A stretch of DNA of 58,885 nucleotides from Actinomycetes bacterium (GCA_023417775.1 JAEZEJ010000144.1:1-58885); one strand, 5' to 3'; counted from the stretch's first letter, positions 15,753 through 23,792 are shown. Program-made: numbers and translations. Notes: a model not told the origin generated them from the letters alone.

Positions 15753-16475
15753 ATGAGCGAGCGGAGCGAGCGACCCACCGATGACGTCACCGAGCTGCCT
15801 GACGGCCCTCCGGATGCGAGCGGCCTGACGCCGCGCCAGCGCAAGGTGCTGGAGTTCCTGCGCGACAGCCTGCGCGATCGCGGCTACCCGCCCAGCATGC
15901 GCGAGGTCGGCGCGGCGGTCGGCCTGGCCAGCACGTCATCGGTCTCGCACCAGCTGCGCATGCTCGAGCGCATGGGGTACATCAAGCGGGACGCGAACCG
16001 CCCGCGCGCCCTGGAGATCCACCTGCCCGAGGTGCATCGTTCGCTCGGCGATGCCGATGAGGATCTCGCCGATGTCACCGATCTCGGCAACCAGCGCCCC
16101 GCCGCCACCTATGTTCCCGTCGTGGGCCGGATCGCGGCCGGTGGGCCGATCCTGGCCGAGGAGCGGGTCGAGGAGGTCATGCCGCTGCCGAGCTCGCTGG
16201 TCGGCGAGGGCACGCTCTTCCTCCTGGAGGTGAGCGGCGATTCGATGGTCGATGCGGCGATCTGCGATGGCGACTATGTCGTCATCCGCCAGCAGCCCGT
16301 GGCGGAGAACGGCGAGATCGTCGCGGCGCAGATCGACGGCGAGGCGACGGTCAAGACCTTCCAGCGCAAGGACGGGCAGATCTGGCTGCTCCCCCACAAT
16401 GACGCCTACGAGCCGATCGACGGCACCCACGCCACGATCCTCGGCAAGGTGACGGCCGTGCTGCGACGGGTCTAG
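15753..16475 (+). CDS. lexA: LexA SOS repressor
   Basis: A 240-residue LexA. The N-terminal winged helix spans about residues 25-90 (LTPRQRKVLEFLRDSLRDRGYPPSMREV, then TSSVSHQLRMLERMGYIKRD). The C-terminal S24 protease domain has the self-cleavage bond A129-G130 in VVGRIAAGGP, catalytic S164 in SGDSMVD and K201 in TVKTF. It represses SOS genes until RecA filaments trigger cleavage. The ATG at 15753 sits in GGTGGCGGCATGAGCGAGCG, the same junction element that begins hflX and rluD in this window, giving the N-terminus MSERSER. This leader is not part of the conserved fold, so an internal start cannot be excluded. Confidence 0.96.
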   Translation: MSERSERPTDDVTELPDGPPDASGLTPRQRKVLEFLRDSLRDRGYPPSMREVGAAVGLASTSSVSHQLRMLERMGYIKRDANRPRALEIHLPEVHRSLGDADEDLADVTDLGNQRPAATYVPVVGRIAAGGPILAEERVEEVMPLPSSLVGEGTLFLLEVSGDSMVDAAICDGDYVVIRQQPVAENGEIVAAQIDGEATVKTFQRKDGQIWLLPHNDAYEPIDGTHATILGKVTAVLRRV

Positions 16476-16492
16476 TCCCCCGCCTACCGGGC

Positions 16493-17449
16493 TCAGTCCC
16501 GACCGGCCCGCCACGCGCTCGTCACCATGTCGTCGAGCGTGTGGCGCATGGCCCATCCCAGGTCGCGGGCGGCCAGATCCCCTGAGGCGACGATCCGCGC
16601 CGGATCGCCGGGACGCCGATCGACCACCTGCGGCTCGAAGTCGACGCCGGTGGCGCGGGCGACCGCTTGCATGATCTGACGCACCGAGACGCCGTCTCCG
16701 CTGCCGAGGTTGTACACCGGTTCCAGCTGCTCACCGGCGAGCAGCTTCTGCGCGGCCACCACGTGCGCCTGGGCGAGATCGGCGACGTGCACGTAGTCGC
16801 GCACGCAGGTGCCATCGGGCGTGGCGTAGTCGTCGCCGAAGATCTTCGGGCGGTGCCCCTCGCTGAGCGCCCGGATGACCAGCGGGAACAGGTTGTGGGG
16901 GCTCGAGTCGTAGAGGTCCGGGGTGCCGGAGCCGACCACGTTGAAGTACCGCAGCGAGGTGTGCCGCAGTCCCATGGCGCGTGCCTGGTCGGCGATGATC
17001 CACTCCCCCACGAGCTTGCTCTCGCCATAGGGCGATTCGGGGGAGGTCGCGGTGCGCTCGGTCACCAGCGCGACATCGGGGGTCCCGTAGACGGCCGCGC
17101 TGGAGGAGAACACGATCGATCCGATGCGGTGCTCGGCCATCGCCCGCAGCAGGCTGATGGTTCCCTGCACATTCTGCTGATAGGTGTGCAGCGGTCGTTC
17201 CACCGAGACACCGGCGTACTTGAAGCCGGCCAAGTGCACGACGGCATCGATCTGGTGCTGTCCCAGCGCCTCGGTGAGCTTCTTGGTGCGCGTGATGTTG
17301 AGTTCGATGAAGGGGATGTCGTCGGGGACGAACTCGCGGTGGCCACTGGAGAGGTCGTCGACCACCACCGAGTCCAAGCCCGCCGCTGTGAAGGCACGCA
17401 CGATGTGCGCGCCGATGTAGCCGGCTCCGCCGGTCACCAGGATCGCCAT
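16493..17449 (-). CDS. galE: UDP-glucose 4-epimerase
   Basis: A 318-residue extended short-chain dehydrogenase. The Rossmann NAD motif TGGAGYIG is at residues 6-13. The catalytic SSSAAVYG and YGESK (Tyr-x3-Lys) follow in the middle, and RYFNVVGSGTPDLYDSSPHNLFPLV is the GalE-type substrate region. It interconverts UDP-glucose and UDP-galactose for the Leloir pathway and cell-wall glycans. The start MAILVTGG at 17449 is the family N-terminus. It is followed convergently by lexA 17 bp away and preceded by the helicase gene on the same strand, 26 bp upstream. Confidence 0.95.
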   Translation of the reverse strand: MAILVTGGAGYIGAHIVRAFTAAGLDSVVVDDLSSGHREFVPDDIPFIELNITRTKKLTEALGQHQIDAVVHLAGFKYAGVSVERPLHTYQQNVQGTISLLRAMAEHRIGSIVFSSSAAVYGTPDVALVTERTATSPESPYGESKLVGEWIIADQARAMGLRHTSLRYFNVVGSGTPDLYDSSPHNLFPLVIRALSEGHRPKIFGDDYATPDGTCVRDYVHVADLAQAHVVAAQKLLAGEQLEPVYNLGSGDGVSVRQIMQAVARATGVDFEPQVVDRRPGDPARIVASGDLAARDLGWAMRHTLDDMVTSAWRAGRD

Positions 17450-17475
17450 GGGGCTCAGCCTACTGACGACATCGG

Positions 17476-19413
17476 TCAGGACGCCGCGCGCTCCGCCGCT
17501 GCCGCGTCGAGTCGTCCCAGCGCGGCGACCACGGTCGCCCGATCGGTGGTGCGCCACAGCGGTGGCATCGACGACGCGAGGAAGCCGCCATAGCGAGCCG
17601 TGACGATCCGGGGGTCGAGCATCGCCACCACACCGCGGTCGTCGGCCCGGCGGATCAGCCGGCCCGCGCCCTGGGCGAGCAGCAGCGCGGCGTGCTGGGC
17701 GGCGACCTGCATGAAGCCGTTGCCGCCGCGCTTCTCGACGAGCCGTTGCCGGGCGCTCATCAACGGATCGTCGGGGCGCGGGAACGGGATGCGGTCGATG
17801 ATGACCAGGGTGCAGGTGTCTCCGGGCAGGTCGACCCCCTGCCACAGGCTCAGCGTCCCGAACAGGCAGGTGCTGGGCTCCTCGGCGAATCGCCGCGCGA
17901 GTTCGGGGAGTTGGGCATCTCCCTGGCACAGCACCTCGATCTCCGGCAACGCCATCCGCACATACTCCGCCGCCCGCTCGGCCCCGCGGCGCGACGAGAA
18001 CAGGCCCAGGGTGCGACCCCCCGCGGCCTTGACGAGGGCGGTGATCTCGCCGAGCTGGTCCTCCTCCAGTCCGTCGCGTCCAGGGGCCGGCAGATGGCGC
18101 GCGACGTACAACATGCCCTGCTTGGCGTAGTCGAAGGGCGAGCCCACGTCCAGGCCTCGCCACTGCGAATCCTCCCAGAGGCCGAGCGATCGCGCGACCG
18201 GGTCGAAGGAGCCGCCGAGGGCGAGGGTCGCGCTGGTCAGGACGACGGTCTTCTCACCGAAGAGCTTGTCGCGCAGGGCGGCGGAGACATCGATCGGCGC
18301 GATCCGCAGCTGCTGGCCCGAGCGGAGCTCCCCCAGCCACAGCACATCGGTCTCGCTGCCACGAGCCATCCGCTCGGCTACCTGCCGCAGTTCGTCGACG
18401 GCGCTGCGGGCCTGCTGACGAGCGGGGTCGGCGTCCTCGCCACCGCGCTCCTTGCCGAAGGCCGAGAAGCAGGACCGGGCGGTGTCCCGGACCAGATCGA
18501 GCGCGGCCCGCAATGGCTGCGGGGCCTCCTCGATACGGCCGGGTGAGACGTGCGTGAGCGTGTCGGCGAGTGCGTCGGCGGCATCGCTCAGATCATCGGC
18601 GGCTCCCAGCTCCGTCAGGTGCGGGCGTGCCCGGCGGGCGGCACGCTCGATGCCGGCGGGATCGAGCTCCTGGGTCGCCGCCTGGGTGACCCGCGCGGAG
18701 AGTTCGTGGGCCTCGTCGATGACGACCGTCCCGAATTCGGGCAGCATCGGGACGCCGTCGATCGCGTCGATCGCGAGCATGGCGTGATTGGTGACGACGA
18801 TGTGCGCCTGCTGGGCGTCCTCGCGTGCGCGCTCCGCGAAGCACTCGAGGGCATAGGGGCACCGCTGTGCTCCGAGACATTCGCGTGCGGTGACGCTGAT
18901 CTGCCGCCACGCCCGGTCGCTGTGCGATGGGGCCGCATCGCGGTCCCCGATGTGACTGCCCTCGGCCTGTTCCTCGGCCCACTCGCGCAGGGCCACGACC
19001 TCGGCGCCGAGCGTGCCCTCCGGCACCTCCACGAGGGTGCCCTGGTCGTCCGGGGCGCCCTCGCGCACACGGTGCAGGCAGGCGTAGTTGCCACGTCCCT
19101 TGACGACCGCGTGATGAGGAACCTCGTCGAGCACCTCGCGGGCGGCCTCCTTGAGTGCCGGGATATCGCGTTCGACGAGCTGATGCTGGAGGTTCAGCGT
19201 GGCCGTCGCGATCACCACGCGCTTGTCGTGCAGCAGGCTCGGCACCAGATAGCCCAGCGACTTGCCGGTGCCGGTTCCCGCCTGCACGAGCAGATGCTGG
19301 TCGGTGTCGAAGGCCTGCTGCACGGCCTCGGCCATCGCGATCTGGCCGGGTCTCTCGGTGCCCCCCACCGCGTCCACCGCGGCCGACAGGACTTCACGCA
19401 CGTCAGAGGCCAT
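17476..19413 (-). CDS. DinG/XPD-family ATP-dependent DNA helicase
   Basis: A 645-residue superfamily 2 helicase. Walker A is GTGTGKSLGYL near residue 46, and the Walker B DEAH box is VVIDEAHELSA near 230. Between them lie the spaced cysteines expected for the XPD/DinG [4Fe-4S] domain (NYACLHRV, RECLGAQRCPYALECF). The C-terminal helicase half includes GTLSLWQGVDLPGD and a conserved GRLIRRADDRG motif. Such enzymes unwind 5'-overhang DNA, D-loops and RNA-DNA hybrids during repair. It follows hflX by 80 bp on the same strand. No SOS box was found in front of it, so induction by damage is not supported here. Confidence 0.92.
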   Translation of the reverse strand: MASDVREVLSAAVDAVGGTERPGQIAMAEAVQQAFDTDQHLLVQAGTGTGKSLGYLVPSLLHDKRVVIATATLNLQHQLVERDIPALKEAAREVLDEVPHHAVVKGRGNYACLHRVREGAPDDQGTLVEVPEGTLGAEVVALREWAEEQAEGSHIGDRDAAPSHSDRAWRQISVTARECLGAQRCPYALECFAERAREDAQQAHIVVTNHAMLAIDAIDGVPMLPEFGTVVIDEAHELSARVTQAATQELDPAGIERAARRARPHLTELGAADDLSDAADALADTLTHVSPGRIEEAPQPLRAALDLVRDTARSCFSAFGKERGGEDADPARQQARSAVDELRQVAERMARGSETDVLWLGELRSGQQLRIAPIDVSAALRDKLFGEKTVVLTSATLALGGSFDPVARSLGLWEDSQWRGLDVGSPFDYAKQGMLYVARHLPAPGRDGLEEDQLGEITALVKAAGGRTLGLFSSRRGAERAAEYVRMALPEIEVLCQGDAQLPELARRFAEEPSTCLFGTLSLWQGVDLPGDTCTLVIIDRIPFPRPDDPLMSARQRLVEKRGGNGFMQVAAQHAALLLAQGAGRLIRRADDRGVVAMLDPRIVTARYGGFLASSMPPLWRTTDRATVVAALGRLDAAAAERAAS

Positions 19414-19493
19414 GGCGGCAGGCTATCGGGTCGTGGTAGTCCGCCCTGTCATGGTCCACAGGCCCCGTCGGTCGAGCCCGCGGTGACGGACGG

Positions 19494-20885
19494 CTATCGC
19501 GTGTAGGGGTCCAGGTCGGCGGCGAGATCGGCGCTGACACGTGCCGCGACGTGGGTGCCGTCCGCCTGGTGGACGACCTCATCGATCTCGCCGAACTCGT
19601 GGATCCGGTTGAGCAGGTCGCCCCGTTCGTAGGGCAGCACCAGCTCGACCGACACCTCCGGTCGCGGCAGTTCGCTCTCGATCAATCCCAGCAGCTCGTC
19701 GATGCCCTCGCCGGTGCGCGCACTGACGACGACCGCATGGGGTTCTCTGACCAGCAGCTCGCGCACCACCGTCGGGTCGGCCGCATCGGCCTTGTTGACG
19801 ACGATCACCTCACGGACGCCATCGGCGCCGATCTCGGCGAAGACCTCGCGCACCGCCGCGATCTGGCCGAGCGGATCGGGATGCGAGCCGTCGACCACGT
19901 GAACGATCAGGTCGGCATCGGCGACCTCTTCCAGAGTGGACCGGAAGGCCTCGACCAGCTGATGCGGCAGATGCCGCACGAAGCCGACCGTGTCCGAGAG
20001 CGTGTAGACGCGGCCATCGGAGGTCTGGGTCCGCCGGGTGGTGGGGTCCAGAGTGGCGAACAGCGCATCCTCGACCAGCACCCCGGCCTTGGTGAGCCGG
20101 TTCAGCAGGCTCGACTTGCCCGCATTCGTGTAACCCGCGATCGCCACCGAGGGGATCTGATGCCGGCGGCGGTTGGCGCGCTTGGTGTCACGCGTCGTGC
20201 GCAGCTCGGCCAGCTCGCGGCGCAGCTTGGCGACCCGCGACTGGATGCGCCGGCGGTCGGTCTCGATCTTGGTCTCGCCCGGACCGCGGCCGCCGATACC
20301 CTCACCGCCCGCCGCGCGCCCACCGGCCTGGCGCGACAGATTACCGCCCCAGCCACGCAGACGCTGCGTCTGATACTGCAGCTGCGCCAGCTCGACCTGC
20401 GCCTTGCCCTCGGCGCTCTTGGCGTGCTGGGCGAAGATATCGAGGATCAGCGCCACCCGGTCGACGACCTTGACCTTGACCCGGTCCTCCAGGTTGCGCA
20501 GCTGGCTCGGTGCCAGCTCACCATCGCAGATGACGGTGTCGGCACCGGTCGCCTCCACAGCCTCGCGCAGCTCGTCCACCTTGCCGCTGCCGATGAAGGT
20601 GGCCGGATCGGGGCGCTGCCGCCGCTGCACGAGGGCGTCGAGCACCTCCGAGCCGGCGGTCTCGGCGAGCAGCTTCAGCTCAGCCAGCGAGTTCTCGGCG
20701 TCCTCGGCGCTTCCGTCGGTCCAGACGCCGACGAGGACGACCCGCTCGAGTCGCAGCTGCCGGTACTCGACCTCGGAGATATCGGTGAGCTCGGTCGACA
20801 GTCCCGCGACGCGGCGCAGCGACGACCGCTCCTCCAGCTCGAGGGACCCGGTGTCGTAGTCCATTCGCTCGCTTCGCTCGCTCAT
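19494..20885 (-). CDS. hflX: GTPase HflX
   Basis: A 463-residue ribosome-associated GTPase that splits and rescues stalled or stressed ribosomes. The HflX N-terminal domain covers about 30-200, with the glycine-rich linker GGRAAGGEGIGGRGPGE. The G domain follows with G1 GYTNAGKSS, G3 DTVGFVRHLPHQL and G4 NKAD. The ATG at 20885 is chosen because AGGCGG lies upstream and its ATGA overlaps the preceding micro-ORF stop; a second ATG at 20864 (MDYDTGS) would remove only MSERSER. It is downstream of dapF through a chain of two overlapping micro-ORFs, so it is likely co-transcribed and translationally coupled. Confidence 0.95.
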   Translation of the reverse strand: MSERSERMDYDTGSLELEERSSLRRVAGLSTELTDISEVEYRQLRLERVVLVGVWTDGSAEDAENSLAELKLLAETAGSEVLDALVQRRQRPDPATFIGSGKVDELREAVEATGADTVICDGELAPSQLRNLEDRVKVKVVDRVALILDIFAQHAKSAEGKAQVELAQLQYQTQRLRGWGGNLSRQAGGRAAGGEGIGGRGPGETKIETDRRRIQSRVAKLRRELAELRTTRDTKRANRRRHQIPSVAIAGYTNAGKSSLLNRLTKAGVLVEDALFATLDPTTRRTQTSDGRVYTLSDTVGFVRHLPHQLVEAFRSTLEEVADADLIVHVVDGSHPDPLGQIAAVREVFAEIGADGVREVIVVNKADAADPTVVRELLVREPHAVVVSARTGEGIDELLGLIESELPRPEVSVELVLPYERGDLLNRIHEFGEIDEVVHQADGTHVAARVSADLAADLDPYTR

Positions 20886-20965
20886 GCCGCCACCGCCTGA
20901 GGAAAAGCACAGTAGGCGATGACCGGCATGAGATACCTCATCGTTCGCTCGCTTCGCTCGCTCAT
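20882..20965 (-). CDS. 27-residue repeat-encoded micro-ORF, coupled to hflX
   Basis: The repeat unit opens with ATG at 20965, overlapping the stop of the preceding micro-ORF as ATGA. It encodes a 27-residue peptide beginning MSERSERTMRYLMPV and ending FPQAVAA, and its TGA overlaps the hflX ATG as ATGA. A purine/G-rich AGGCGGTGGCGGC near its 3' end can act as the hflX ribosome site. The C-terminal half of the peptide is hydrophobic but too short for a confident membrane call. No homologue is recognised, and translation is inferred only from geometry. Confidence 0.5.
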   Translation of the reverse strand: MSERSERTMRYLMPVIAYCAFPQAVAA

Positions 20966-21036
20966 GCCGCCCCCGCCTGAGGAAAAGCACAGTAGGCGAT
21001 GACCGGCATGAGATACCCCATCGTTCGCTCGCTCAT
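20962..21036 (-). CDS. 24-residue repeat-encoded micro-ORF, coupled to dapF
   Basis: The ATG at 21036 overlaps the dapF stop as ATGA. The frame encodes 24 residues, MSERTMGYLMPV...FPQAGAA, nearly the same peptide as the next micro-ORF but lacking one SER repeat. It stops in an ATGA overlap with that micro-ORF. The same geometry as its neighbour suggests a duplicated junction rather than two independent genes. Confidence 0.45.
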   Translation of the reverse strand: MSERTMGYLMPVIAYCAFPQAGAA

Positions 21037-21857
21037 GCCAGCCACTCCATCTCGCCGCGCGCGACGATCTCGGCGGGTCCCGTGAGGGTCACGTGCTCGT
21101 TCTCCTCCATCGTCACGCGCACGGTGCCGCCGGGCACGTCGACGCGATAGGTCGTCGGCCGCGCCGTGTCGCCGTCGGCGAGGGCCGTCGCGATCCCGAC
21201 GGCGCAGGCGCCGGTGCCACAGGACCGGGTCTCGCCCGAGCCGCGCTCGTGTACGCGCATCCGCACATGCCGCGGTCCTTGCCTGGCCGCGAACTCGATG
21301 TTCGCACCGCGCGGATAGAGCGCGGCGTCGAATCGCGGCTCGGTCAGCAGGGTGCCCGCCTCGGCGACATCGTCGACGAAGGCGACGGCATGGGGATTGC
21401 CGGTGTGCACCTCGCGCGCCTCCGCCGCCAGTCCCTCGCTGGTGGCCACCTCGGTAAGGCCTCCGACCGAGAACGTGCCCATGTCGACGGCGATATCGCC
21501 ATTCGCCTCGATGCTGACGATCTTGTCGCCGTCGCGGGTGGCCACCGCGAAGCCGGAGCCTTCCGCGAGACCCTCGTTCAGCAGGTGCCGGGCGAACACC
21601 CGGACGCCATTGCCGCACATCTCGCTGACCGAGCCGTCGGCATTGCGATAGTCCATGAACCACTCGGCATCCGAGTCGATCCCGGCGGCCGACGAGCGGA
21701 TCACCCGCAGCACGCCATCGGCCCCGATGCCGCGTCGACGGTGGCACAGCGCGGCGACGAAGGCCGGCTCCAGCTCACCGTGGACGGTGCCGTCGTGGTC
21801 GGGCAGCACGACGAAGTCGTTCTCCGTGCCGTGTCCCTTCTGCCAGGAAAAAGTCAT
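21033..21857 (-). CDS. dapF: diaminopimelate epimerase
   Basis: A 274-residue epimerase that converts LL- to meso-diaminopimelate for lysine and peptidoglycan synthesis. The two catalytic cysteines are C81 in EMCGNGVR and C213 in SCGTGAC, one in each pseudo-symmetric domain. GRNxD-type substrate residues are replaced by the actinobacterial KGHGTENDF N-terminus. The start MTFSWQKGHG at 21857 fits family alignments. It lies 12 bp downstream of miaA. Its stop codon falls inside the 80-bp repeat region that leads into hflX. Confidence 0.96.
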   Translation of the reverse strand: MTFSWQKGHGTENDFVVLPDHDGTVHGELEPAFVAALCHRRRGIGADGVLRVIRSSAAGIDSDAEWFMDYRNADGSVSEMCGNGVRVFARHLLNEGLAEGSGFAVATRDGDKIVSIEANGDIAVDMGTFSVGGLTEVATSEGLAAEAREVHTGNPHAVAFVDDVAEAGTLLTEPRFDAALYPRGANIEFAARQGPRHVRMRVHERGSGETRSCGTGACAVGIATALADGDTARPTTYRVDVPGGTVRVTMEENEHVTLTGPAEIVARGEMEWLA

Positions 21858-21869
21858 GAGAAGGACAGT

Positions 21870-22790
21870 CTACGGTGCCTCCACCAGTGCGACAGCCCGC
21901 TCGACGAGATCCGGAGCGTCATAGGACAGCCAGCGCACGCGGGGATCCTTCCTGAACATCCGGTCCTGGCGCCGCGCGAACCGGCGGGTGCCCGTGATCG
22001 TCTGCCCGCGCGCCTCGTCCTCGGTAATCTCGCCGCGCAGGTGAGCCAGCACCTGCTGGTACCCGAGGGCTCGGCTCGCGGTGAGCCCTTCCTCGATGCC
22101 GTACCGACGCAACCGCCCGACCTCGTCGACCAGGCCGTCGGCCCACATCTGCTCCACGCGGCGCGTGATCCGGTCATCGAGCACCTCGCGGGGCACGTCG
22201 AGCCCGATGACCAGGAGGTCGTCGTAGATGGAGGAGAAGTCCGGCATCGTCGCCGCGAACGGACCTCCGGTCAGCTCCCCCACCTCGAGGGCCCGGACGA
22301 TCCGGCGGCCGTTGCTCGGCAGGATCTGCTCGGCGGCCGCCGAGTCACGGCGACGCAGCTCCTCGTGCAGGGCCTCGGCGCCGAGCTCGCTCAACCGCCG
22401 CGTCCACCGTGCCCGTACCTCGGGGTCGGTGCCGGGAAAGTCGAGCGGATCGATCACCGCACGGATGTACAACGACGATCCGCCGACGAGCACCGGCAGC
22501 GCGCCCCGACCGCGGATCTCATCGATCGCCATCCGAGCGGCACGCTGGAAGACGGCCACATTGGCCTCCTCGCGCACGTCCAGCACGTCGAGCAGGTGAT
22601 GCGGGACCCCGCCGCGCTCGGCATCGGTGACCTTGGCGCTGCCGATGTCCATGCCACGGAACAGCTGCACGGCATCGGCGTTGACGACCTCGCCGCCCAG
22701 GCGGCGGCTGAGCGCCACGGCGAGGGCCGATTTGCCCGAGGCGGTGGGGCCGATGACGACGACCACTCGATCGCGAGCTTGAACGGGCAC
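21870..22790 (-). CDS. miaA: tRNA dimethylallyltransferase
   Basis: A 306-residue enzyme that adds the dimethylallyl group to A37 of tRNAs reading UNN codons. The P-loop GPTASGKSA is at residues 14-22, followed by NADAVQLFRGMDIGSAK, GGSSLYIRAV and the C-terminal GYQQVLAHLRGE and RRFARRQDRMFR, all typical of MiaA. It starts the miaA-dapF-hflX group on the - strand and diverges from the antitoxin-like gene across 60 bp. Confidence 0.96.
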   Translation of the reverse strand: MPVQARDRVVVVIGPTASGKSALAVALSRRLGGEVVNADAVQLFRGMDIGSAKVTDAERGGVPHHLLDVLDVREEANVAVFQRAARMAIDEIRGRGALPVLVGGSSLYIRAVIDPLDFPGTDPEVRARWTRRLSELGAEALHEELRRRDSAAAEQILPSNGRRIVRALEVGELTGGPFAATMPDFSSIYDDLLVIGLDVPREVLDDRITRRVEQMWADGLVDEVGRLRRYGIEEGLTASRALGYQQVLAHLRGEITEDEARGQTITGTRRFARRQDRMFRKDPRVRWLSYDAPDLVERAVALVEAP

Positions 22791-22850
22791 GCCGTCAGTC
22801 TCGCAGGTACCGTGGGGTTCAGACGTCCGTGGTCACAGAGGAGACAGACC

Positions 22851-23129
22851 GTGAGCTTTCTCAGCAAGATGCTCGGCCGAGGCAAGATGGCCGGCGAGGA
22901 CCTCAGCCAGAAGGCGCAGGGCGCGAAGGAGCGTGCTGGCGAGGCGATGCAGGGCCGCGAGGACGACATCCACTCCGCAGTCGACAAGGTCCGCGATCTG
23001 GCCGACCAGGCGACGGGCGGCAAGTTCACCGGCAAGATCGACGAGGCCGCCGACCGCCTGAAGCAGGCCGCCGATGACATGTCGACCGGTGATGGCAAGG
23101 ACGACTCGGGCGACAAGTCCGGTACCTGA
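22851..23129 (+). CDS. MT0933/Rv0909-type antitoxin-like small protein
   Basis: A 92-residue, highly charged helical protein. The central part (about 40-78, AVDKVRDLADQATGGKFTGKIDEAADRLKQ) matches the Rv0909/MT0933 antitoxin family pattern of DKAGD-like and TGGKY-like blocks. The start is GTG at 22851 with GAGGAGA upstream, giving MSFLSKMLG, the usual amphipathic N-terminus of this family. In mycobacteria the family partner is an Rv0910-type SRPBCC toxin, but no such gene is adjacent: the next gene is Rv2728c-like. The protein may therefore act alone, for example as a stress-related or membrane-associated helical protein. Toxin-antitoxin function is not shown by the sequence. Confidence 0.7.
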   Translation: MSFLSKMLGRGKMAGEDLSQKAQGAKERAGEAMQGREDDIHSAVDKVRDLADQATGGKFTGKIDEAADRLKQAADDMSTGDGKDDSGDKSGT

Positions 23130-23156
23130 GTCCTGCCCACTCGCTAGGCTCGGGTC

Positions 23157-23792
23157 GTGACGACCCGTTGGGCCTTCGTGCCGAGTGCGCCGCTGCTGGC
23201 CGTGGCGGGTGATCCGCTGCTGGTGACCGCGCGCGACGCGGCCCATGGCGCCGTCAGCCGGCTCACCGACGGCGCGACGATGATCACCGTCCTCGACGCC
23301 TCGGGGGCGCACACCGAACTCGGTGAGGACGCCGGAGGTTCGCTACGGCATCTCGGACTCGACGTGCACGCCGGCGGTCCACGCGATGAGCTGGGGCTCG
23401 GCCACACCATCGGCGCCTGGCTGCTCGACCGGTCGGGATGGACCGGACCACGACGCTACGTCTCCTCGCTGGCGGAGGTCCCGCGCGCGCTCCTGGTGGT
23501 CGCGGATGGATGCGCCTGCGTGAACGACTCCTCGCCCCTCGGCTTCGATCCCCGCGGCCCGAAGACGCAGGCGCAGATCCTCGACGCACTCGGGCATCCC
23601 GACCCGGACGCGCTGGCAGCGCTGGATCCGGCATCCGTCCACGAGCTGGGATGCGCGGGTGCCGCGACGCTCGCCGTCGCGGGACGCGCCGCAATGGGCC
23701 GTCGCTGGCGCGGGACGGTCGAGTACGACGATGCTCCCCTCGGCATCGGCTACTGGGTCGCCGCCTGGGAGCTCCTCGGCTCCTCCCCGTAG
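23157..23792 (+). CDS. Rv2728c-like conserved protein with extradiol-dioxygenase-like fold
   Basis: A 211-residue protein resembling the hypothetical next to miaA in mycobacteria (Rv2728c). The general pattern (WAFVPSAPLLAVA at the N-terminus, VADGCACVNDSSPLGFDPRG in the middle, GYWVAAWELLGSS at the end) recalls the class III extradiol dioxygenase LigB-like group. The metal-binding histidine set of true dioxygenases is not obvious, so an enzymatic role is doubtful. The start is GTG at 23157. It follows the antitoxin-like gene by 27 bp on the same strand. The conserved place beside miaA and dapF suggests a housekeeping role that is still unknown. Confidence 0.65.
   Translation: MTTRWAFVPSAPLLAVAGDPLLVTARDAAHGAVSRLTDGATMITVLDASGAHTELGEDAGGSLRHLGLDVHAGGPRDELGLGHTIGAWLLDRSGWTGPRRYVSSLAEVPRALLVVADGCACVNDSSPLGFDPRGPKTQAQILDALGHPDPDALAALDPASVHELGCAGAATLAVAGRAAMGRRWRGTVEYDDAPLGIGYWVAAWELLGSSP

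Larger units (their letters stand above)
20864..21043 (-). repeat. 80-bp tandem repeat at the dapF/hflX junction
   Basis: A unit beginning TTCGCTCGCTTCGCTCGCTC at 20864 recurs at 20944, exactly 80 bp later, and a third partial copy begins at 21024. The two full units differ by only about two bases. Each unit contains CTCATGCC near one end and GGCATGAG inside, and GAGCGAGCG direct repeats. A diverged copy lies at 50104-50190. Confidence 0.92.

Noticed and set aside
18600..19440. SOS control of the DinG-like helicase gene
   Set aside because: No GAAC-N4-GTTC operator was found in the gap before its start, in spite of the din name.
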